A DNA stretch of 39,040 nucleotides from an uncultured Lachnospiraceae bacterium (GCA_946411695.1 CAMKEX010000009.1:1-39040); one strand, 5' to 3'; counted from the stretch's first letter, positions 14,297-24,883 are shown. The notes: generated by a model not told the origin, from the letters alone. Program-made: numbers and translations.

Positions 14297-14324
14297 ATAG
14301 AAAAAATGAACAGGAGATCAAAAA

Positions 14325-15608
14325 ATGAGTAAATATAAATTTGAGACACTTCAGCTGCACGTAGGTCAGGAGCAGGCGGATCCCGCAACAGATTCAAGGG
14401 CCGTACCGATTTATCAGACAACCTCCTATGTGTTCCGCAACAGTCAGCATGCAGCGGACCGCTTCGGTCTCGCTGATCCCGGAAACATCTACGGAAGACT
14501 GACAAATTCCACTCAGGAGGTACTGGAAAAGAGACTTGCCGCCCTGGAAGGCGGAAGCGCAGCTCTGGCAGTGGCTTCGGGCGCGGCAGCTATCACATAT
14601 ACGATTGAGGCGCTTGCGGCAAACGGCGGTCATATTGTCGCACAGAAAACAATATACGGCGGCAGTTTTAACCTGCTTGCCCACACGCTTCCCCAGTACG
14701 GTGTCACGACAACTTTCGTGGATGCCCACAATCCGGAAGAGGTTGAGGCAGCCATTCAGGACAATACCAGGGCAGTCTATCTGGAGACCCTGGGCAATCC
14801 CAACAGTGATATCCCGGATATTGACGCCATCGCGGAAATCGCACACAGGCACGGACTTCCGTTGGTCATCGACAACACTTTCGGTACTCCCTATCTGATC
14901 AGGCCGATCGAGCATGGAGCCGACATCGTCGTCCACTCCGCCACCAAATTTATCGGCGGACACGGAACGACTCTGGGCGGAGTCATCGTGGAATCCGGAA
15001 AGTTCGACTGGAAGGCGGGCGGCAGGTATCCGCAGATCGCGGAATCCAACCCCAGCTACCACGGAATTTCTTTTTACGATGCAGTCGGACCCGCAGCCTT
15101 TGTGACCTATATTCGGGCTATTTTGCTGCGCGATACAGGTGCCGCAATTTCTCCCTTCAACGCGTTTCTTCTTCTGCAGGGGGTAGAGACCCTGTCCCTG
15201 AGGCTGGAGAGGCATGCAGAAAACACTGCCAAAGTCGTAGACTATTTACACAATCATCCGCTGGTGGAAAAGGTCAATCACCCTTCACTTCCTGACCATC
15301 CGGATCATGAATTATATCAAAAATATTTTCCGAATGGAGGAGCTTCCATTTTCACGTTTGAGATCAGGGGCGGAAAAGAAGCAGCCTGGAAATTTATCGA
15401 CAATCTCGAAATCTTTTCTCTTCTTGCCAATGTGGCAGATGTCAAGAGTCTGGTGATTCATCCGGCTTCTACGACACATTCGCAGCTCACCGAAGAGGAA
15501 CTTCTGGATCAGGGTATTACACCCGGCACGATCCGCCTTTCCATCGGCACGGAGCACATCGATGATATCATCGCGGACCTGGAAAAGGGGTTTGCTGCTG
15601 CGCAGTAA
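14325..15608 (+). CDS. O-acetylhomoserine/O-acetylserine sulfhydrylase
   Basis: This is a 427-residue Cys/Met-metabolism PLP enzyme. It matches the homocysteine synthase (MetY) branch, which joins sulfide to O-acetylhomoserine. Features are the N-terminal [29 protein letters not shown], substrate and PLP residues in YGRLTNST, and the PLP-lysine in [16 protein letters not shown]. The C-terminal motif [13 protein letters not shown] and a start-proximal CAGGAG ribosome site also support it. The length of about 425 residues favours MetY over the shorter cystathionine lyases. It follows the Fe-S genes and precedes cysteine synthase, forming a sulfur-assimilation group. Either acetylhomoserine or acetylserine could be the physiological acceptor. 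Confidence 0.9.
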   Translation: MSKYKFETLQLHVGQEQADPATDSRAVPIYQTTSYVFRNSQHAADRFGLADPGNIYGRLTNSTQEVLEKRLAALEGGSAALAVASGAAAITYTIEALAANGGHIVAQKTIYGGSFNLLAHTLPQYGVTTTFVDAHNPEEVEAAIQDNTRAVYLETLGNPNSDIPDIDAIAEIAHRHGLPLVIDNTFGTPYLIRPIEHGADIVVHSATKFIGGHGTTLGGVIVESGKFDWKAGGRYPQIAESNPSYHGISFYDAVGPAAFVTYIRAILLRDTGAAISPFNAFLLLQGVETLSLRLERHAENTAKVVDYLHNHPLVEKVNHPSLPDHPDHELYQKYFPNGGASIFTFEIRGGKEAAWKFIDNLEIFSLLANVADVKSLVIHPASTTHSQLTEEELLDQGITPGTIRLSIGTEHIDDIIADLEKGFAAAQ

Positions 15609-15715
15609 TATTCAGTAATACTTTTCAGAATGAAAAGAACGTGTATAATAAAAAGAAGTGACAAAACGCTGAGGCGGCACAAGGAGTGGCGCAAAAATAT
15701 AAGAGAGGTGGAAAA

Positions 15716-16648
15716 ATGTCAAATATTTACAAGGGAATGCTGGGACTGATCGGAAATACTCCTCTGGTAGAGGTTGTGAATATTGAGAAGGAGCTGGGAC
15801 TGGAAGCCACCGTCCTGGTAAAACTGGAATATCTGAATCCTGCGGGCAGTGTCAAGGACAGAGTGGCCAAAGCCATGATCGAGGACGCAGAGGAGAAGGA
15901 ACTTCTGAAAGAGGGTTCTGTCATTATCGAACCCACTTCGGGAAATACCGGTATCGGCCTTGCAGCCATCGCTGCGGGCAAGGGCTATCGCACGATCCTG
16001 ACCATGCCGGAGACCATGAGCGTGGAGCGCAGGAATATTCTGAAAGCGTATGGTGCGGAAATCGTTCTGACTGAGGGCGCGAAGGGTATGACAGGCGCCA
16101 TCAAGAAGGCAGAGGAGCTGGCCAGGGAGATTCCCGGCGGTTTTATCCCCGGACAGTTTGTCAATCCCGCAAATCCCGCTATTCACAAGGCAACCACCGG
16201 CCCCGAGATCTGGAGGGATACAGACGGCAAGGTGGATATCCTGATCGCGGGTGTCGGCACGGGCGGCACACTGACAGGCACAGGTGAGTATCTCAAGGAG
16301 CAGAACCCGGATGTGAAGGTTGTCGCACTTGAGCCCGAGGATTCCCCGGTCCTGTCCGAAGGTAAGGCGGGTCCCCACAAGATTCAGGGTATCGGCGCAG
16401 GCTTTGTGCCGGAAGTTCTCAATACCGGAATCTACGATGAGGTTTTCAAGGCGGCCGGAGACGACGCTTTTGCGGCGGCAAAGCTCCTGGCAAAGAAGGA
16501 AGGTATTTCGGTCGGCATTTCCTCCGGTGCGGCCCTGCATGGTGCGATCGAGCTGGCCAAGCGCCCTGAGAACAAGGGCAAGGTAATCGTGGCAGTCCTG
16601 CCCGACAGCGGCGACAGGTATTATTCCACAGCCCTGTTTACAGAATAA
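15716..16648 (+). CDS. cysK: Cysteine synthase (O-acetylserine thiol-lyase)
   Basis: This 310-residue fold-type II PLP enzyme makes cysteine from O-acetylserine and sulfide. The PLP-lysine lies in NPAGSVKDRVA (about residue 45), the substrate loop is PTSGNTGIGLA, the phosphate loop is GVGTGGTLTGTG, and GISSGAAL binds the pyridine nitrogen. The start at 15716 has AGAGGTGG upstream; an earlier GTG at 15686 is in frame but the known family start, IYKGMLGLIGNTPLVE, fits 15716. It is likely transcribed with the sulfhydrylase 107 nt upstream and ends in the terminator at 16682-16715. Confidence 0.94.
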   Translation: MSNIYKGMLGLIGNTPLVEVVNIEKELGLEATVLVKLEYLNPAGSVKDRVAKAMIEDAEEKELLKEGSVIIEPTSGNTGIGLAAIAAGKGYRTILTMPETMSVERRNILKAYGAEIVLTEGAKGMTGAIKKAEELAREIPGGFIPGQFVNPANPAIHKATTGPEIWRDTDGKVDILIAGVGTGGTLTGTGEYLKEQNPDVKVVALEPEDSPVLSEGKAGPHKIQGIGAGFVPEVLNTGIYDEVFKAAGDDAFAAAKLLAKKEGISVGISSGAALHGAIELAKRPENKGKVIVAVLPDSGDRYYSTALFTE

Positions 16649-16681
16649 AATTTTACAGAATAAAATAAAGAAAGAGTCAAT

Positions 16682-16715
16682 AAACCGAGCGATGAAGAGT
16701 CATCGCTCGGTTTTT
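16682..16715 (+). terminator. Intrinsic terminator after cysK
   Basis: AAACCGAGCGATGA (16682-16695) pairs with the 14 bases from 16700, with loop AGAG, running into five Ts. Confidence 0.93.
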
Positions 16716-16841
16716 GCATATACAGAAATATGCGATTGTCTGATTGCAATAAGAAAGGGAAACACACTGCAGATTTGCTGTTTTTGATGGAAAGAAAACA
16801 AAATATAGTGAAAATACACAGGGTGAGAGGAAGACTATTAG

Positions 16842-16870
16842 TTGAATATGCCGAATCTTTGGTTTATAAT
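16842..16870 (+). promoter_or_regulatory. Probable promoter of the opp operon
   Basis: TTGAAT (16842-16847), 17-nt spacer and TATAAT (16865-16870) predict a start near 16877 and a 440-nt leader. The remaining gap 16716-17319 holds no gene; its notable content is the tandem repeat at 17190-17249. Confidence 0.6.
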
Positions 16871-17189
16871 AGATGAACGTCTATACATGTTTGATAATAA
16901 TAAGTCCGGTCTCTGACACAGTCTCTTTCGTGCTTTCGAGATTTACGAGGCTCGAGTTTCCGACATTTTTATCGTTGTAATGTTATAGATAGTACAATTC
17001 ATATATGCAGTGCGATCGGAGACCGGTGTGCAGAGCGTCACAGCGGTCCTGACGGAAAATGAATCACCACCCTGACCTTTTCGAACTGTCCTGTTCAGGC
17101 AAATGAAAAGCCGGGGAGAACTGTAGACGCGCCACCGCCTTTCGTAACATTCTTCCTGTAATCTCATCTTCAGGTTTGTCGCGGAATCC

Positions 17190-17249
17190 GATGTGATGAA
17201 GCATGATGTGATAAATCACGATGTGATGAATCACCATGTGAAGTATCAC
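17190..17249. repeat. Four tandem 15-bp near-palindromic repeats before oppB
   Basis: Units at 17190-17204, 17205-17219, 17220-17234 and 17235-17249 follow the consensus GATGTGATGAATCAC. The two central units contain GTGAT and ATCAC arms separated by 2-3 nt, so each is a small palindrome on its own. The array ends 70 nt before the oppB start, inside the predicted leader. Confidence 0.85.
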
Positions 17250-17319
17250 ATTGTGTACGCACGCATCATGGTTTTCCGTCCCACGCGCAGAACACGCTCT
17301 GGAACGGAGATTTTTTCTT

Positions 17320-18246
17320 ATGAATCCCAAAACAATCAGTTACATCATCAAACGTCTGATCCTGGCTGTCTTTACGGTCTGGGTCGTATTTACGCTGACC
17401 TTTTTTATCATGCATGCAGTCCCAGGCGGACCGTTTGTGGGAGAAAAGGCCATCTCGAAGGCTGCGCAGCAGGCGCTGGAGGCCAAGTACGGTCTTGACA
17501 AGCCTCTGAGCACACAGTATTTCACCTACCTCAACGATGTCGTCCATCTGCGCTTCGGGCCTTCGCTCAAACAGAGGGGCCGTATGGTTATTGACATCAT
17601 GGCCGACGGCCTGAAGACCAGCGCCAAGCTCGGCGTTGTGGCAGCAGTACTGGCCCTGATCATCGGTGTTGTTCTGGGCGCAGGTGCAGCCCTGCGGAGA
17701 AATACGATTCTGGACCGGATTATCATGGTCCTGACGACAGCCTTTGTCTCGATGCCCTCCTTTATCATGGGTTCGCTTCTTCTGGTCGTCTTTGCCATTA
17801 AGCTGAAGGTGCTGCCTGCAAACGGCGCGGCAGCGGGAGGCCTGATCCTTCCCATTATCACGCTGATGCTGTACCCGATGGCCTATATCACACGTCTGAC
17901 CCGTTCCTCCATGCTGGATGTACTGGGACAGGATTATATACGTACTGCGAAAGCAAAAGGTGTGCCCGCAGGTAAGATCATTTTCGGACATGCACTGAAA
18001 AATTCGCTGATCCCTGTTATTACCTATTTCGGCCCTATGCTGGCCTATATCGTTACAGGTTCCCTGGTCGTAGAGCAGATCTTTGCCGTGCCCGGCATCG
18101 GCAGGGCATTTGTCAGCAGCATCATCAATCGTGATTACATGATGATCATGGGGACGACGATCGTACTTGCAACGCTGATCGTAGTCATGAACCTTGTCAG
18201 CGATATCCTGTACAAGGTCGTAGATCCCCGCATTACGCTGGAATAA
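17320..18246 (+). CDS. oppB: Oligopeptide ABC transporter permease OppB
   Basis: This 308-residue membrane protein belongs to the BPD-transport permease family. One N-terminal membrane segment (residues 12-34) is followed by an extracytoplasmic part containing RFGPSLKQRGR, then five further segments. The cytoplasmic EAA loop reads YIRTAKAKGVPAGKIIFGHALKNSLIPV. The start at 17320 (MNPKTISYIIKR) fits the OppB/DppB N-terminus and has CGGAG about 10 nt upstream. It pairs with OppC as the channel of a peptide importer powered by OppD and OppF. It is the first gene of oppBCDF-oppA. Confidence 0.93.
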   Translation: MNPKTISYIIKRLILAVFTVWVVFTLTFFIMHAVPGGPFVGEKAISKAAQQALEAKYGLDKPLSTQYFTYLNDVVHLRFGPSLKQRGRMVIDIMADGLKTSAKLGVVAAVLALIIGVVLGAGAALRRNTILDRIIMVLTTAFVSMPSFIMGSLLLVVFAIKLKVLPANGAAAGGLILPIITLMLYPMAYITRLTRSSMLDVLGQDYIRTAKAKGVPAGKIIFGHALKNSLIPVITYFGPMLAYIVTGSLVVEQIFAVPGIGRAFVSSIINRDYMMIMGTTIVLATLIVVMNLVSDILYKVVDPRITLE

Positions 18247-18392
18247 AAGCTGCGTCTGGTACGGATTATGCCGGAGCCGTCAAGACGCCGGAGCACCCGC
18301 ATGATGATCATGAGAAGGGGATACAGCCCCGGCATCGATCTGGTGCGGAGAGCGGCGGACGGCGATGACATAGAGGAATAATTGGAGGAAAC

Positions 18393-19457
18393 ATGGACAG
18401 CAATTTAAAGAAACTGAGCATGCAGGTAAATCTCGACGACCTGATGCCTGCAAGTGAAAAAGAAAAGGAATACATGGTCAAGATGCGGCCTTCCACGACC
18501 GCTTTCCAGGATGGCGTGAAGCGTCTGAAGAAAAACAAGGTTGCGATGGTCAGTTTTGCAATCATCATCCTGATTACGCTGGCGTCGATCGTGGTTCCCA
18601 TGTTCTGGCCCTATAAATATGAAGCCATGCTGGGTGTCACCCCCGGCAAACCTGTTGACGCATCCTTTAATAATCTCAGGCCCTTCGAGTACTCGAAGTC
18701 GGAGGAGAAGAGGATCGAGGAAGGGGAGAAGGTCTTTCCCCATGTCTTCGGAACTGATTCCTCCGGACGAGATTATTTTATCCGAGTGATTTACGGAACA
18801 CGTATTTCGCTGGCAGTCGGCTTTTTTGCCAGTATCATCGTCCTGGTCATCGGTCTTGTTGTAGGATCGGTTGCCGGATACGCGGGAGGGATGGTGGATA
18901 TCATCATCATGCGTATCGTAGATGTCATATATTCGCTGCCGGATATGCTGATGGTCATCCTTCTGGCTTCGGTCCTGCGTGAACCGCTGGGCAAGGCCCT
19001 GGAGGGGACTGTGCTCGAGAAAATCGGCTCCAATATCATATCCCTGTTCATCATCTTCGCGCTTCTGTACTGGGTCTCCATGTCCCGTCTGATCCGCGGA
19101 CAGATTCTGTCCCTTCGTGAACAGGAATATGTTCTGGCGGCACAGGCAAGCGGCGCAAAGGGCAGCTGGGTCATCCGCAAGCACCTGATTCCCAACTCCA
19201 TTTCGGTCATTGTTATTTCGACAGCTTTACAGATTCCGAATGCCATTTTCACTGAGAGTTACCTCTCCTTCCTGGGTCTGGGTGTCAATGCCCCCATGCC
19301 CTCTCTCGGATCGCTGGCATCGGATGCCCTGAATGGACTGAAGTCCTATCCCTACCGACTGGTTATTCCGGCATTGGTGATCTCTCTGATCGTGCTTTCT
19401 CTGAACCTTTTCGGCGATGGTCTGCGCGATGCATTTGATCCGAAGCTGAACGGCTGA
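18393..19457 (+). CDS. oppC: Oligopeptide ABC transporter permease OppC
   Basis: This 354-residue permease has a cytoplasmic N-terminal tail of about 50 residues, one membrane segment (VAMVSFAIIILITLASIVVPMF) and a large extracytoplasmic insert. The core has five segments. The inserted loop carries FGTDSSGRDYF, typical of OppC/DppC, and the EAA loop is EYVLAAQASGAKGSWVIRKHLIPNS. GGAGGAAAC precedes the ATG. A 146-nt gap separates it from oppB without a terminator. It forms the heterodimeric channel with OppB. Confidence 0.93.
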   Translation: MDSNLKKLSMQVNLDDLMPASEKEKEYMVKMRPSTTAFQDGVKRLKKNKVAMVSFAIIILITLASIVVPMFWPYKYEAMLGVTPGKPVDASFNNLRPFEYSKSEEKRIEEGEKVFPHVFGTDSSGRDYFIRVIYGTRISLAVGFFASIIVLVIGLVVGSVAGYAGGMVDIIIMRIVDVIYSLPDMLMVILLASVLREPLGKALEGTVLEKIGSNIISLFIIFALLYWVSMSRLIRGQILSLREQEYVLAAQASGAKGSWVIRKHLIPNSISVIVISTALQIPNAIFTESYLSFLGLGVNAPMPSLGSLASDALNGLKSYPYRLVIPALVISLIVLSLNLFGDGLRDAFDPKLNG

Positions 19458-19593
19458 TGCAGATGTTGACAATGCGAGCATAGAAGGCTTTTCGCTGCGG
19501 AGACGGAATGTAAGACCGGCTGTACTGCAAGCCGGGGAATCACAGGCTGTTTCCGGACAGCCGGGAAGCGTGCATATAAAAAGAGGAAAAACA

Positions 19594-20574
19594 ATGGCAC
19601 TACTGGAAGTAAAAGACCTGCATACATCTTTTTTTACCGACGCCGGTGAGGTGCGTGCAGTCAATGGTGTTTCTTTTAATCTGGAACGCGGCAAGGTCCT
19701 GGGAATCGTTGGAGAATCCGGATCGGGCAAGTCGGTGACGGCTTATTCGATCATGCAGATCCTGGCCACAACAGGAAAGATTGTCTCCGGTTCGATCAAA
19801 TATGACGGACAGGAACTGGTCGGTGCGGATGAAAAAGTTATGAAAAATATCCGCGGCAACAAGATTTCAATCATTTTCCAGGATCCCATGACCAGTCTGA
19901 ACCCGACCTACACGATCGGAAAACAGCTCATGGAGGCAATCCTGCTCCACACCGACCGCAACAAACTGCAGGCGTGGGACCGCGCAGTGGAAATGCTCAA
20001 ACTGGTCAATGTGAACGAGCCGGAAAAACGTATGAAACAGTATCCCTACGAGTTCTCCGGGGGCATGCGGCAGAGAGTCATGATCGCAATGGCTCTGGCC
20101 TGCGAGCCGGACATACTGATCGCAGACGAACCTACGACCGCACTGGATGTCACGATCCAGGCGGGAATTCTGGAGCTGATGAAAGATATCCAGAAGGAAA
20201 TGGGCATGGCAATCATCATGATCACCCATGACCTGGGTGTTGTGGCCCAGCTCTGTGATGAAGTCGTCGTTATGTATGCCGGGTCCATCTGCGAACAGGG
20301 TACAGCAGACGAAATCTTCTATAATCCCTGTCACGAATATACCAAAGGACTTCTGCGCTCCATTCCCACCACCGGAAATGAGGGACAGAAGCTGCAGCCC
20401 ATCAGCGGTACGCCGATCGATCTGCTGAACATGCCCAAGGGGTGTGCATTTGCCCCCCGCTGTGACGCAGCTATGAAGATCTGTATCCGCGAGGCATGTC
20501 AGCGCTTTACGATCAATGAGAACCACATGGCGGCATGCTGGATGAACGTCAAAAAGGCAGCAGACAAGAACTGA
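19594..20574 (+). CDS. oppD: Oligopeptide ABC transporter ATP-binding protein OppD
   Basis: This 326-residue ATPase has Walker [10 protein letters not shown]-loop [11 protein letters not shown], signature [15 protein letters not shown], Walker [13 protein letters not shown] and the switch histidine in ITHDLG. The C-terminal OppD/DppD extension includes PLGCAF-like [18 protein letters not shown], whose cysteines probably hold a 4Fe-4S cluster, as in related Opp/Dpp ATPases. The start at 19594 follows AAGAGGAAAAAC; an earlier in-frame ATG at 19570 has no site. It works with OppF to drive peptide uptake. Confidence 0.94.
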   Translation: MALLEVKDLHTSFFTDAGEVRAVNGVSFNLERGKVLGIVGESGSGKSVTAYSIMQILATTGKIVSGSIKYDGQELVGADEKVMKNIRGNKISIIFQDPMTSLNPTYTIGKQLMEAILLHTDRNKLQAWDRAVEMLKLVNVNEPEKRMKQYPYEFSGGMRQRVMIAMALACEPDILIADEPTTALDVTIQAGILELMKDIQKEMGMAIIMITHDLGVVAQLCDEVVVMYAGSICEQGTADEIFYNPCHEYTKGLLRSIPTTGNEGQKLQPISGTPIDLLNMPKGCAFAPRCDAAMKICIREACQRFTINENHMAACWMNVKKAADKN

Positions 20575-20594
20575 GCGGCGTAAAGGAGAAAACA

Positions 20595-21587
20595 ATGAGT
20601 AATCAGAGTAATAACGGCGAGCCGCTCATCCGGGTCAGCCATTTAAAACAGTATTTCCCGATCAACACGGGTTTTTTCAAGACAAAGCCCCTCAAGGCAG
20701 TGGACGATATTTCCTTTGACATCATGGAAGGTGAGACACTGGGCCTGGTCGGTGAGTCGGGCTGCGGCAAGACGACAGCAGGACGTACCATTCTGCATCT
20801 CTACAAACCTACCGGCGGAGAAGTCATCTACCGGGGCAAGTCGATCAAGACCAAAAAGGATATTGAGGACTTCCGCCGGAAGGCCACCATGGTCTTCCAG
20901 GATCCCTATTCCTCACTGGATCCCCGTATGACAGTCGCCGATATCATCGGCGAGCCGCTGGATGTCCAGAATTTATACAAGACAAAAGAGGAGCGAAGGG
21001 AGAGGATCCTGGAGCTCATGGACCACGTCGGCCTCAACTCCGAACATGCGGCGCGCTACGCCCATGAGTTCTCCGGCGGACAGCGCCAGCGTGTCGGTAT
21101 TGCCAGATCCCTGGCTGTCAATCCGGACTTCATTGTCTGCGACGAGCCTGTATCGGCCCTCGATGTCTCGATTCAGGCGCAGGTCATCAATATGTTCGAT
21201 GAGCTGCAGGACGAGCTTGGCCTGACCTATCTCTTTATCGCCCATGATCTTCTGGTCGTGCGCCATATTTCCGACAGGATCGCGGTCATGTATCTGGGAC
21301 ATATGGTCGAGCTTGCGAACGCGAATGAAATCTACGAGCGTCCGCTGCATCCCTACACGCGCGCGCTGATCTCGGCTGTCCCTGTGCCGGATCCCATTGT
21401 CGCCCGTGCAAACCAGCGTATCGCCATGACCGGCGAGATCCCCAGTCCTCTGAATGCGCCTCCCGGATGCCCCTTCCATACCCGCTGCCCTTATGCGAAG
21501 GAATCCTGTAAGGAGGGCATGCCCGAGCTGCGCGAAATCGAAAAGGGACGCTTTGTTGCCTGCCACAGGATCGAGGACATCGGCTGA
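20595..21587 (+). CDS. oppF: Oligopeptide ABC transporter ATP-binding protein OppF
   Basis: This is a 330-residue ATPase. The N-terminal [10 protein letters not shown] and F[12 protein letters not shown] are OppF-typical. Walker A is GESGCGKT, the Q-loop is [15 protein letters not shown], the signature is [15 protein letters not shown], and Walker B is [12 protein letters not shown]. The C-terminal cysteine motif reads [17 protein letters not shown]. The start at 20595 lies 20 nt after the oppD stop with AAAGGAG at good distance, so the two are translated from one message. It forms the ATPase heterodimer with OppD. Confidence 0.94.
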   Translation: MSNQSNNGEPLIRVSHLKQYFPINTGFFKTKPLKAVDDISFDIMEGETLGLVGESGCGKTTAGRTILHLYKPTGGEVIYRGKSIKTKKDIEDFRRKATMVFQDPYSSLDPRMTVADIIGEPLDVQNLYKTKEERRERILELMDHVGLNSEHAARYAHEFSGGQRQRVGIARSLAVNPDFIVCDEPVSALDVSIQAQVINMFDELQDELGLTYLFIAHDLLVVRHISDRIAVMYLGHMVELANANEIYERPLHPYTRALISAVPVPDPIVARANQRIAMTGEIPSPLNAPPGCPFHTRCPYAKESCKEGMPELREIEKGRFVACHRIEDIG

Positions 21588-21881
21588 TGTCGGGATCCCT
21601 GCTTCATCCACTGTATCTTCGGTGTATGGGAGTGTGTATTCTTCATCGCGGGATTGTGCCTGCAATGGAGCGTCTCTCCTTTATTGCGCGCGTATCTCAT
21701 GACGGAAGACACGTGGATTGAGCGATAAAGGATAAAAAACTGTGCAGATCCTTCTTTTCGAAGGTTTATGCAATATAGTGCAGGTGCTTCCATTTTTGTG
21801 ACTTTGAAAAGCATAAAGGATCACAGGATCGGAAAGGATCTGCGGGTAACTTTTTTTCACCGTATTATAGGGAGGAAAGAA

Positions 21882-23849
21882 ATGAAAAGATTAGTAGCAC
21901 TTGCGTTATGCGCCATGATGGCCATTGGTCTGTGCGCATGCGGCGATTCTGCTGCAAGCGGAACCGGAGCTGCAGATGATGCGGCAGCAGCTGTGACTGC
22001 CGAGGCTGAGGCTGCAGTTGACGATGCAGCTGCGGAAGAGGGAGAAGAGGCTGCTCCTGCAGAGGTTGACGAGTCTCTTATCGCTGCGGACGGTATCAAT
22101 GTCTGTATCGCTTCCGAGCCCGACAACATCGACCCCGCTCTCAACAGCGCAGTCGACGGCGCAACCCTGATCATCCACACTTTTGCAGGTATTGCAAAGT
22201 GGGAGCAGGCTGATGACGGTTCCTTTACCATCGCCCCTGACTGTGTCAAAGAGCTGGTAGAGGGCGAAGAGAATGAAGACGGATCAGTCAAGTACACCTA
22301 TACACTGCTCGATGACCTCAAGTGGTCCGACGGACAGCCTCTGACAGCAGGTGATTTCGAGTTTGCATGGAAGAGAGCGGCAGATCCCGATACAGCTTCC
22401 GATTATGGCTACATGTTCGACCAGATCGTCGGCTATGACGAAATGACCGAGACAAAAGAGACCGGGGAAGTGGATGAAGAAGGCGCACCTGTCGTAGAAT
22501 ATGTCAATCCTGATTCCGAACTCCTCCAGATCAAGGCTGTGGATGATAAGACCCTGGAAGTTACCACCAAGCAGAGAGTTCCTTATTGGAACGAGCTCCT
22601 TGCATTCCCGACCTACATGCCTGTCCGCAAGGACATCGTTGAGAATGAGGGATGGGCAACAGATCCTTCCACCTATATTGGCAACGGACCTTATACCATG
22701 ACTGCATGGCAGCACAACAGTGTCATCACCATGAAGAAGAACGAGAACTACCACGATGCGGCAAGTGTCACCATGCCCGCTATCAACTTCTACATGTCTG
22801 ACGATGCCAACAACATGCTCACAAACTTTGAGAACGGCGACTGGAAGCTGATCGATGATGTTCCGACCAACGAGATCGCTGCCCTCAAGGAAGAGTATCC
22901 CGATGAATTCGTAGTAGAAGGCCAGCTTGGTACTTATTATGTAGGCTGGAATGTCAACGAGGATATCCTCCCCGCTGATTCCGGACTGGAAGGCAAAGAG
23001 GCTGAGGATGCCCGTGCAGAGATCCGCAATGCCATCTCCCTGCTGTTCGACCGCAACTATATTGTCAATGATATCGCTCAGGGCGGACAGACCCCTGCTT
23101 CCTCCTTCGTCTCCAGCGGACTGACAGAAGCAGACGGCAAGACCGATTTCAGCTCCAAGGCAGGCCACAATGACGGTTTTGCCGGATATTACAATGTATC
23201 CGCGGATGCTCTGGAGAGCAACTATGCTGCAGCAATCGAAGTTCTCAAGAAATACTATGAGTTCGACGAAGCGACCCAGACAGTCAAGAACTTCCCCAGC
23301 CTGACTTACCTCTACAACACGAGTGAAGGCCACAAGGCGATCGGTGAGTACCTGCAGAGTGCACTTGCTTCTGTCGGTATCACTATGAATCTGGAGAACC
23401 AGGAGTGGAATACATTCCTGAATACCAGAAAGGCCGGCAATTACTCCATCGCCCGCAACGGCTGGCTCTGCGATTACAATGATCCGATCTCCATGCTCGA
23501 TATGTGGATCACCGATTCCGGCAACAACGACTGCCAGCTCGGCAAGGGTGCACACAAGGACGTCAAGGCTTACAGTCTTGATCTGACCGACCTCGGCTAT
23601 GATACCAAGGTTGAGAACGGCACATGGGCAGAGACCTATGATGTCATCATTGCAGATATCAAGTCCTGCTCCGATCCCGAGGTTCGCTATGAGCTGATGC
23701 ACAGAGCAGAGGATCTGCTCATGAGCACCGGTGCCATCTGCCCTCTGTATTACTACACTGATCTGTACATGATCGATTCCAGTGTCAAGGGCTTCTTCAG
23801 CACTCCTCTGGGCTTCAAGTACTTCATGTACTGCACAGTAGAAGAATAA
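21882..23849 (+). CDS. oppA: Oligopeptide-binding lipoprotein OppA
   Basis: This 655-residue SBP family 5 protein has a lipoprotein signal peptide (MKRLVALALCAMMAIGLCACG) with the likely modified cysteine at residue 20. An acidic, alanine-rich linker of about 45 residues follows, then the peptide-binding fold (INVCIASEPDNIDPALNS; WSDGQPLTAGDFEFAWKRAADP). It captures peptides outside the membrane for OppBCDF. The start at 21882 has AGGGAGGAAAG upstream. The 294-nt gap after oppF contains a weak hairpin (CCTTC/GAAGG near 21750) and a TATAGT -10-like box, so separate, stronger expression of the binding protein is possible. A terminator follows at 23964. Confidence 0.93.
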   Translation: MKRLVALALCAMMAIGLCACGDSAASGTGAADDAAAAVTAEAEAAVDDAAAEEGEEAAPAEVDESLIAADGINVCIASEPDNIDPALNSAVDGATLIIHTFAGIAKWEQADDGSFTIAPDCVKELVEGEENEDGSVKYTYTLLDDLKWSDGQPLTAGDFEFAWKRAADPDTASDYGYMFDQIVGYDEMTETKETGEVDEEGAPVVEYVNPDSELLQIKAVDDKTLEVTTKQRVPYWNELLAFPTYMPVRKDIVENEGWATDPSTYIGNGPYTMTAWQHNSVITMKKNENYHDAASVTMPAINFYMSDDANNMLTNFENGDWKLIDDVPTNEIAALKEEYPDEFVVEGQLGTYYVGWNVNEDILPADSGLEGKEAEDARAEIRNAISLLFDRNYIVNDIAQGGQTPASSFVSSGLTEADGKTDFSSKAGHNDGFAGYYNVSADALESNYAAAIEVLKKYYEFDEATQTVKNFPSLTYLYNTSEGHKAIGEYLQSALASVGITMNLENQEWNTFLNTRKAGNYSIARNGWLCDYNDPISMLDMWITDSGNNDCQLGKGAHKDVKAYSLDLTDLGYDTKVENGTWAETYDVIIADIKSCSDPEVRYELMHRAEDLLMSTGAICPLYYYTDLYMIDSSVKGFFSTPLGFKYFMYCTVEE

Positions 23850-23963
23850 GAAGGTCTGAGAGACTGCTTTCAGGGCTTTGCCCATGGGGCGGCTGAATAC
23901 CTGTATGTGATACATTAGGTTACCCGGTCCTGCCTCTGAACAGGCGGCAGACAGAATGAAATG

Positions 23964-24006
23964 AAAAAGGAACGGACACGCGTTTTCTGCGGTCCGTTCC
24001 TTTTTT
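23964..24006 (+). terminator. Intrinsic terminator of the opp operon
   Basis: AAAAAGGAACGGAC (23964-23977) pairs with GTCCGTTCCTTTTT (23992-24005), giving a 14-bp stem with six Ts. Confidence 0.92.
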
Positions 24007-24079
24007 ATGTGCTTGATATACTTATAGCAGGAAGATGCATGCTCAGCGGGAAGCATTCTCTCTTGAAAAAAGCTTCTGC

Positions 24080-24754
24080 TTATTTGCGGCGGCGTCTCTC
24101 ATAGTCCTCGCGGATCGGAGCCATGGCCTCGTCGCGGTCAAACATTGCGTTCATCTCCCTGGCGGAAGCGGCAGCGCGGGCGCCGCTGATCGCGCTGGAG
24201 AGGGTATCAAAGTTCAGGCGTGTGCCTTTACTGTCATGTACATAGTTTGCTGCGCGGCTGGGCTGAATGCCGATCCTGGAAGCCTCTGTGATGGCATCAA
24301 TGTTTGCCCCGATGAAAAGAAACTCCCAGTTGTATTTTTTCTGCTGGCGTCCGATCATGGACCGTAATTTTTCCGGGCCGTAGAGGCGGCTGGCGTTCTC
24401 CATTCCGTCTGTGATGATGACAAAAAGTGTCTTTTCGGGGACATCCTCATTGCGGGCGTATTTATGGATATTGCCGATATGGTGGATCGCAAGTCCGACC
24501 GCATCCCAATAGGCTGTGCAGCCGCGAACAAAGTACTGTTCCTCCGTCATGCGCTCCACCCTGCGGATCGGTGTCCGGTCGTAGAGGACCTCCCGTCTGT
24601 CGTCGAAAAGGACAGCAGAGACATATGCCTCCCCTTCTTCTTTTTTCTGTTTTTCCACCATGCTGTTGAAGCCGCCGATCGTGTCGGCCTCAAGTCCCTG
24701 CATGGAACCGCTTCTGTCCAGAATAAATACAAGCTCAGTCAATCCTTTTTTCAT
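24080..24754 (-). CDS. Small VWA-domain protein
   Basis: This 224-residue cytoplasmic protein is almost entirely a von Willebrand factor A domain. The metal-ion site is complete: D13-x-S15-x-S17 (LDRSGSM), T80 (RGCTAYWDA) and D116 (IITDGMEN). The C-terminus is arginine-rich. There is no signal peptide or membrane segment. The start at 24754 is set by GAGGAGG; a longer frame to 24808 is not supported. Such stand-alone VWA proteins resemble the TerY-like group, often linked to stress or signalling genes. It lies downstream of the macro-domain gene on the same strand with a 149-nt gap, and a functional link is inferred. No partner protein or substrate can be read from the sequence. Confidence 0.85.
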   Translation of the reverse strand: MKKGLTELVFILDRSGSMQGLEADTIGGFNSMVEKQKKEEGEAYVSAVLFDDRREVLYDRTPIRRVERMTEEQYFVRGCTAYWDAVGLAIHHIGNIHKYARNEDVPEKTLFVIITDGMENASRLYGPEKLRSMIGRQQKKYNWEFLFIGANIDAITEASRIGIQPSRAANYVHDSKGTRLNFDTLSSAISGARAAASAREMNAMFDRDEAMAPIREDYERRRRK

Positions 24755-24883
24755 CTTACTGCCTCCTCTTTCTTCAGAATATGTTTGATCAGAATGATTC
24801 CGGGGCACATGTCCCGGTTTTGCTCTGATTTACCGGTTTTGTGCTTCGATGAATAAAGGATAGCAGAGATAAAAACAGCAGTG

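Noticed and set aside
17193-17498. Frame starting inside the 15-bp repeat array and running into oppB
   Set aside because: The His/Asn/Val-rich start is just the translated DNA repeat, and it overlaps oppB in another frame.
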